A DNA stretch of 64,000 bases from Streptomyces sp. NBC_01231 (GTDB lineage: Bacteria > Actinomycetota > Actinomycetes > Streptomycetales > Streptomycetaceae): the NCBI GenBank assembly GCA_035999765.1, contig CP108521.1:8060001-8124000 (forward strand), given 5' to 3'. The notes below the pieces were generated by a model that saw only the letters and a list, made by a program, of their open reading frames with translations, was not told the origin of the DNA and did not search any database. Positions 59,881-64,000 of this stretch are shown piece by piece. The translations under genes and the position numbers were made by a program. The first letter of the stretch is position 1. Each line of letters begins with the position of its first letter.

Positions 59881-60312
59881 ATGGGCACGGGCCTGGTCGT
59901 GGCGCTGCTCGTGCTGCCCTTCGCCGTCGGTGGCATGGTCCGGTCGGGTGCGGCAGTGGGGCTCGTGACTGATCCCCTCGCCTTCCTGCTGATCGTCGAG
60001 CTGTGCGCGGAACGCGCGCCGACGCGCCGCTCGTCGGCCGGAATGACCGCGCGGACCCTGACAGGCATACGCCCCGTCGACCTGAGCCGCATCACGCATG
60101 TCCGACTGCAGACGACGTTCTCGTACGGCACCGTCCGCCGGGCTCTCCTTGTCCGCGACGCACACAGGGTGCGGCTCGGCGTTACCTCCACAGCCCGGCG
60201 GCGCGTGCTGCGGCGGACGCTCGAACGGCAGCCGGGGGCGTCATGGGACCCGGCCCCAGAGCGAACCGGGCAGCGCGTGCCTGGTGATCTGCTGTGTTCT
60301 TTGGGGCGCTGA
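59881..60312 (+). CDS. Small membrane protein with PH-like domain
   Basis: The 143-residue product has two hydrophobic stretches (GLVVALLVLPFAVGGMV and VTDPLAFLLIVELC). A basic soluble part follows (DLSRITHVRLQTTFSYGTVRRALLVRDAHRVRLGV), which looks like one strand-rich PH-like unit as found in bacterial bPH proteins. It starts 74 bp after the giant ATPase. ATG 59881 has no good ribosome site and could be internal to a longer CTG-started frame. Weak assignment. Confidence 0.5.
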   Translation: MGTGLVVALLVLPFAVGGMVRSGAAVGLVTDPLAFLLIVELCAERAPTRRSSAGMTARTLTGIRPVDLSRITHVRLQTTFSYGTVRRALLVRDAHRVRLGVTSTARRRVLRRTLERQPGASWDPAPERTGQRVPGDLLCSLGR

Positions 60313-60519
60313 TGCTGCTCGACCGGCAGCTCGTGGGACTCATCCCCTCTGTGGCATCACCTCGAACGCGGTGCCCGCCGTGCCCTGGAGCAGGGTACGC
60401 CGCGGTGCGGCATGCCGGCGCTGGACCGTTTGGGCAGAAGGATCGACGCCGAGGTGTGCCGGGAGATCCTGCGCGCTCGGCCTTGAGCAGTCGGCACACG
60501 CGCGAGTTTCACAGCGCGG

Positions 60520-61020
60520 TCACGTGCTGCTCAATGCTCCTGCCGCGCCGAGCAGTTCGTGCAGGAGGTGCGAGGCCGTGATCACGCCCAGCAAGCGGGT
60601 ACTGCCTGACTCCCGGGCGCCCGGTCGGGCTTTGACCTTCTCGGCGACCGCCACGAGCGGGCTGCGTACCTGTGCCATCAGCGCGGCCACCTCCAGCGCG
60701 GTGTCGTCGGGGTCGGCGATCGGCGGCGGGGCCGCCTTGCTGGACAGGCAGTCCCCGACGCGGCGGCCGGCCAGCGCCTGGCAGAGCCGGTCGGCGTGCT
60801 TCTCGTCGACGACGGCGGCGAGGGCCGGGTCTTCGACGACGTAGGCGGGCACCAGCACTTTGATCATCTGGGAGGCGGGAAGGATCGCCTGCGGCTCGCC
60901 CCGCTCGTCAAGCACCAGCAGGCCCGGCAGCTTGTGCTCGGCCATCAGCCGGGCAGCGTCCATGGCGTCGCTGTCGACGCTCACCGTTTCGTATGCGACC
61001 GCCAGGTCACGAGCGCGCAC
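60520..61020 (-). CDS. CBS-domain-pair protein
   Basis: The 166-residue protein contains two CBS motifs: VRARDLAVAYETVSVDSDAMDAARLMAEHKLPG, then LLVLDERGEPQAILPASQMIK, and later DTALEVAALMAQVRSPLVAVAEK with LLGVITASHLLHELLG. CBS pairs bind adenosine nucleotides and regulate partner proteins. GTG 61020 follows GAGGAG. It is about 430 bp downstream of an ArsB-type permease gene on the same strand and is a paralogue of the CBS protein at 62750. Confidence 0.88.
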   Translation of the reverse strand: MRARDLAVAYETVSVDSDAMDAARLMAEHKLPGLLVLDERGEPQAILPASQMIKVLVPAYVVEDPALAAVVDEKHADRLCQALAGRRVGDCLSSKAAPPPIADPDDTALEVAALMAQVRSPLVAVAEKVKARPGARESGSTRLLGVITASHLLHELLGAAGALSST

Positions 61021-61454
61021 GGCGGGCTCCTCTTCCTCTGGAAATGGTCCTGTGCTCAGCGTCGTACGGTTTCGGAGTGCGGGCCAGGTCATTGACGCGG
61101 AACATACGCAGCGGCCCTGTTCGAACACGCATCACTCCGCTCCGGTCACCCACCGTGGTCCGACTGGTTCCGGGAGGCCGAGGTCCTGGCATCCATTTCG
61201 CCGGGCTGCACCCGAGCTCACCATGGTGGCCCGCCGCTGCCGGGTGCCTCCTCGGCTGCCTGAGACCGCACAGCCCGGCCGACGGCTGAGGAGTCGGCCG
61301 GGCCCTGGTGGGTCGTGGCGAGCACCACACGGTCATGGGGGCTCGGAAAGACTTGGCGAGTGTGTCATCACCGCACACGGTCACGTGCCATTGCTGACGT
61401 GGGGCCCCGCGCCTCGGCTGGGGAAACGGGACCATGCAGTCCGTCACCTCCGGA
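61021..61454 (-). other. Intergenic, no gene recognised
   Basis: About 430 bp between the permease stop and the CBS gene start. It should contain the promoter of the CBS gene. No operator or RNA structure was recognised. Confidence 0.45.
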
Positions 61455-62753
61455 TCATGCCAGTGCGAAGTAGCGCAGCCACACGTACCCCGCCGCCAGC
61501 GCTACGGTGATGACGGTGACGACCAGGCCGTACTTGGTGAACTGCCAGAAAGAGATGGGCTGCCGGTTGCGTTCGGCGATGCCCAGGACGACCACGTTGG
61601 CACTCGCGCCGATCGCGGTGGCGTTGCCGCCGAGGTCCGCGCCGATGGCCAGGGCCCACCACATGACGTGGTCGCCCGAATCGCCCATCGACTGCACGAG
61701 GTCGCTGGTGATCGGTGCCATCGTCGCGACGTAGGGGATGTTGTCCACGATGCCGGACAGCACGGCCGACGCGCTCAGCAGCAGCATGGAGCCGCCGAGT
61801 TCGTTGTCGCCGATGGCGTCGGCGAGGGACTTGGAGACCTCGCCGATGACGCCGGTCTCGATCAGACCGCCGATCATGATGAACAGCCCGGCGAAGAACG
61901 CGAGGGTGGGCCATTCGACCTCGCCGAGGACCTCGCCGGTCTCCACGGCGGACACCGCGATCAGCAGGCCGGCGCCCAGCAGTGCGACGACGCTGGGCTC
62001 GTAGTGCAGTACCGGGTGGAGAACGAAGCCGACGACGACCAGGGCGAGCACCACGAGTCCCTGGACGAGCATCCGGGGGTCTTTGATGGCCTCGCGCTCC
62101 TCCAGGTCCATGACCTCCTCGGCGCGTGCCTCGTCGTAGACGAAGGACTTGCGGAACAGGAAGCGGCACAGAGCGACGAGCACGACGACGAGGATCGCGG
62201 AGAGCGGGGCGAGGTGGACCAGGAAGTCGTTGAAGGTCAGGCCGGCCCGGCTGGCGATGATGATGTTGGGTGGGTCGCCGACCAGGGTCGCGATGCCGCC
62301 GATGTTGGATGCGAACACCTCGGCGATCAGGAAGGGGGCGGCGGGCAGCCCGAGGCGCTCGCAGACCAGCAGGGTGACCGGGGCGATGAGCAGGACCGTG
62401 GTGACGTTGTCGAGCAGGGCCGAGGCCATGGCTGTGATCACGATGAGCATGACCATCACGCGGAAGGGTCTGGCCCGTGCCCTTTTCACCGACCAGATGG
62501 CCAGATACTCGAACATGCCGGTCTTCTTGAGCACGCCGACGATCATCATCATGCCCATGAGCAGGAAGATGACGTTCCAGTCGACGCCGCTGTGCTCGGA
62601 GAAGAAGGCCGACTTGTCGTCGGTCGCGCCGATTGCCAGCATCAGCGCGGCACCGCCGAGGGCTGCCCCCACGCGGTGGATCTTCTCGCTGATGATCAGG
62701 CCGTAGGTCGCGACGAAGACAACGATCGCCGCCCAGCTCTGCCAGCCGTTCAC
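61455..62753 (-). CDS. ArsB/NhaD-type (SLC13 superfamily) ion permease
   Basis: The 432-residue polytopic protein has about eleven helices. SGVDWNVIFLLMGMMMIVGVLKKTG and SALLDNVTTVLLIAPVTLLV precede ASNIGGIATLVGDPPNIIIAS, with the GDPPN motif. IVDNIPYVATMAPI and GADLGGNATAIGASANVVVLGIAE complete the two-fold repeat of the ArsB/CitM family. It may carry arsenite, sodium or a dicarboxylate; sequence alone does not decide. No arsenic genes are nearby. GTG 62753 overlaps the CBS stop by 4 bp. Confidence 0.92.
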   Translation of the reverse strand: MNGWQSWAAIVVFVATYGLIISEKIHRVGAALGGAALMLAIGATDDKSAFFSEHSGVDWNVIFLLMGMMMIVGVLKKTGMFEYLAIWSVKRARARPFRVMVMLIVITAMASALLDNVTTVLLIAPVTLLVCERLGLPAAPFLIAEVFASNIGGIATLVGDPPNIIIASRAGLTFNDFLVHLAPLSAILVVVLVALCRFLFRKSFVYDEARAEEVMDLEEREAIKDPRMLVQGLVVLALVVVGFVLHPVLHYEPSVVALLGAGLLIAVSAVETGEVLGEVEWPTLAFFAGLFIMIGGLIETGVIGEVSKSLADAIGDNELGGSMLLLSASAVLSGIVDNIPYVATMAPITSDLVQSMGDSGDHVMWWALAIGADLGGNATAIGASANVVVLGIAERNRQPISFWQFTKYGLVVTVITVALAAGYVWLRYFALA

Positions 62754-63160
62754 GATCCTCCGATGAGTCGTTCCGGCAGGCGGGCGGCCGTCACGGCGCC
62801 TGCCGGCCAGGTTCGGTCGCCGTCGTGTTCGACGACGGCGACCAGCGGGGTGTGCGTGCGGGCCATGAGAGCCGCGATATGCATGATGCCGACGTCCGGT
62901 CCGACCGTCGGTCGGCGGAACCTGCGACGCGGCAGCCTCTCCGAAGCTCTCAACTTCTCCACCAGTGCCTTAAGGGCCTGGGAGGTGCCCCCCAGAACAG
63001 GGGGCCCCATCGCGACCGTGGGCACGACGGCGTACGGCTGGTCGTCCCGGTTGACGATCAGTAGTGCGGGTGGTTTGTGCTCGGCCGGCAGCAGGGTCGC
63101 GTCGGTGGCGTCGTCGGTGGACACGTACGGGTCGGGCACGACGAGTTCATACGCCGACAT
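62750..63160 (-). CDS. CBS-like regulatory protein
   Basis: The 136-residue protein has the first CBS half (AYELVVPDPYVSTDDATDA, AEHKPPALLIVNRDDQPYAVVP) and the second (GIMHIAALMARTHTPLVAVVEH). The segment between them (LGGTSQALKALVEKLRASE) differs from the paralogue at 60520 and is partly degenerate. It lies between the antiporter (14-bp overlap) and the permease (4-bp overlap), so it is likely a nucleotide-responsive regulator of one or both. ATG 63160 was chosen over 63226. Confidence 0.78.
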   Translation of the reverse strand: MSAYELVVPDPYVSTDDATDATLLPAEHKPPALLIVNRDDQPYAVVPTVAMGPPVLGGTSQALKALVEKLRASERLPRRRFRRPTVGPDVGIMHIAALMARTHTPLVAVVEHDGDRTWPAGAVTAARLPERLIGGS

Positions 63161-64000
63161 GGCCGGCCTCCTTGGTGGTACGGGAGGACTCGTCGCCGCC
63201 GGGTACGCCGGCGAGGTCCTCGACATCGAAGAGGCGGGCGATCGGAACGTCGGTGGAGCTGTGCGCGATGATCGAGAAGGCGATGCACACGGCGATGAGC
63301 GTGAACGCCTCCTCGCCTTGCGGGATCCCGGCCTGCAGCACCAGCAGCCCGTACACGACCGACGCGAAGCCCTTCGGCCCGAACCAGGCCGCGACCAGCT
63401 TCTCCCGCCGGTCGAATCGAGTGCCGAGCAGCGAGAGCAGCAGAGAAACCGGGCGGATGAGAACGATGGCCAGGACCACGGCGACGTAGCCGCCGAAGGA
63501 CAGGTCCCCGAACAGCTGAGGCGTCAGCAGCGCGCCGAACACCAGCAGCGCCGCGAACTTCGCCAGCTCCGCCAGCGCCTCGCCGAGCGGCTCGAACGCT
63601 TCCTTCGCCTCCGGTGAGCGCGCGGTGAGGACCGCGCCCGCCGAGAACGCGGCCAGGTAGGGGTTGGCGTGCGTCAGGTGGCACGTCGCGTAAAGGATCA
63701 CGCCGATCGCCAGCGGCAGCAGCGGCTGCAGCTTGGGCTCGGCGCCCAGCAGCCGGAACCGCACGAGCTCGATCACCACGAACGGCAGGACGACACCGAA
63801 CGCCAGCCCGAGGACCAACTCGAGCGCGATCTTCCCCAGCGACGCCTCGGCGTGCCCGGAGGTCGGTCCGGCCGCGGCGATCAGGATGAGCACGACCGGC
63901 AGAGCGAGCCCGTCGTTGATGCTGCTCTCCACGTTCAGCAGCTGCCGCAGCTTCGCCGGGACCTCCTTGCGCCCGACGATCGCCGAGGCGAATACCGGGT
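63147..64000 (-). CDS. CPA1-type cation:proton antiporter, C-terminal part (cut by window edge)
   Basis: The reverse frame is open to the window end and reads ASAIVGRKEVPAKLRQLLNV, then ESSINDGLALPVVLILIAA, the conserved antiporter core (E-S-x-x-N-D). Helices with YLAAFSAGAVL and RFDRREKLVAAWFGPKGFA, as in NhaP-type Na+/H+ or K+/H+ exchangers, follow. The tail ends GDESSRTTKEAGHVGV. About 284 residues are visible; the N-terminal helices lie outside the window. It is the first gene of a coupled antiporter-CBS-permease operon. Confidence 0.92.
   Translation of the reverse strand, partial: PVFASAIVGRKEVPAKLRQLLNVESSINDGLALPVVLILIAAAGPTSGHAEASLGKIALELVLGLAFGVVLPFVVIELVRFRLLGAEPKLQPLLPLAIGVILYATCHLTHANPYLAAFSAGAVLTARSPEAKEAFEPLGEALAELAKFAALLVFGALLTPQLFGDLSFGGYVAVVLAIVLIRPVSLLLSLLGTRFDRREKLVAAWFGPKGFASVVYGLLVLQAGIPQGEEAFTLIAVCIAFSIIAHSSTDVPIARLFDVEDLAGVPGGDESSRTTKEAGHVGV

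Noticed and set aside
61434..63617. 727-residue forward open frame opposite the permease and CBS genes
   Set aside because: Asp/Gly/His-rich antisense shadow. The reverse-strand genes have clear families and overlapping starts.

Overview
The window reads as chromosomal DNA of a Streptomyces-type actinomycete. It is very GC-rich with strong third-position G/C bias and frequent GTG starts. The gene content fits: TerD/TerB and Spo0M stress proteins, a cold-shock protein, GlsB-type membrane proteins, a PucR-type regulator and many TetR/acyltransferase pairs. All product names come from reading the translated sequence; no database search was run.

Layout. 0-6 kb: an edge-truncated IS5-type transposase, a frameshifted DUF5677-like gene, an AI-2E exporter, csp with its terminator, a three-repeat lectin-like protein and an OafA-type acyltransferase. 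6-22 kb: a stress/envelope block with two TerD genes, TerB, Spo0M, two GlsB genes, a TatA-like protein, an LCP (LytR-CpsA-Psr) gene and a BlaI repressor next to an M56 protease. Six near-perfect copies of the dyad TCTACA-N4-TGTAGA sit in front of these genes and define a local BlaI-type regulon. The LCP gene is cut by a 2.16-kb IS607-type element (TnpA with a nonsense codon, intact TnpB). 17-25 kb: two separate pairs of CNNM/CorC proteins, each preceded by a short Arg/Pro-rich leader ORF that overlaps the first CNNM start by GTGA.

25-33 kb is a decay and insertion zone. It holds a secreted beta-propeller protein and remnants of CNNM, IstB, IS110, XdhC, peptidase and TfoX genes. It also holds a complete IS256-type element (29936-31746; 24-bp inverted repeats, 9-bp target duplication) that carries a passenger ABM-like monooxygenase gene and interrupts the IS110 remnant in frame.

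33-49 kb: an NfeD-SPFH pair, then a cluster around an OmpR-type two-component system. It contains a seven-helix membrane protein, a lactonase-fold secreted protein, an epimerase, a GT2-DUF2064-methyltransferase operon, a membrane-anchored molybdopterin oxidoreductase with a small membrane partner, a polytopic glycosyltransferase-like protein and a DM13 protein. Seven copies of an 11-bp-periodic direct repeat (consensus CTTACG-N5-CTGACG) lie upstream of these genes, four of them 46-48 nt before a start codon. This gives a second local regulon whose likely regulator is the response regulator itself.

49-64 kb: a peroxiredoxin divergent from a TetR gene with two matching operators, a PucR-type regulator, a membrane protein-flotillin-giant AAA ATPase cassette, and a CBS-permease-CBS-antiporter ion-transport module that runs off the right edge.
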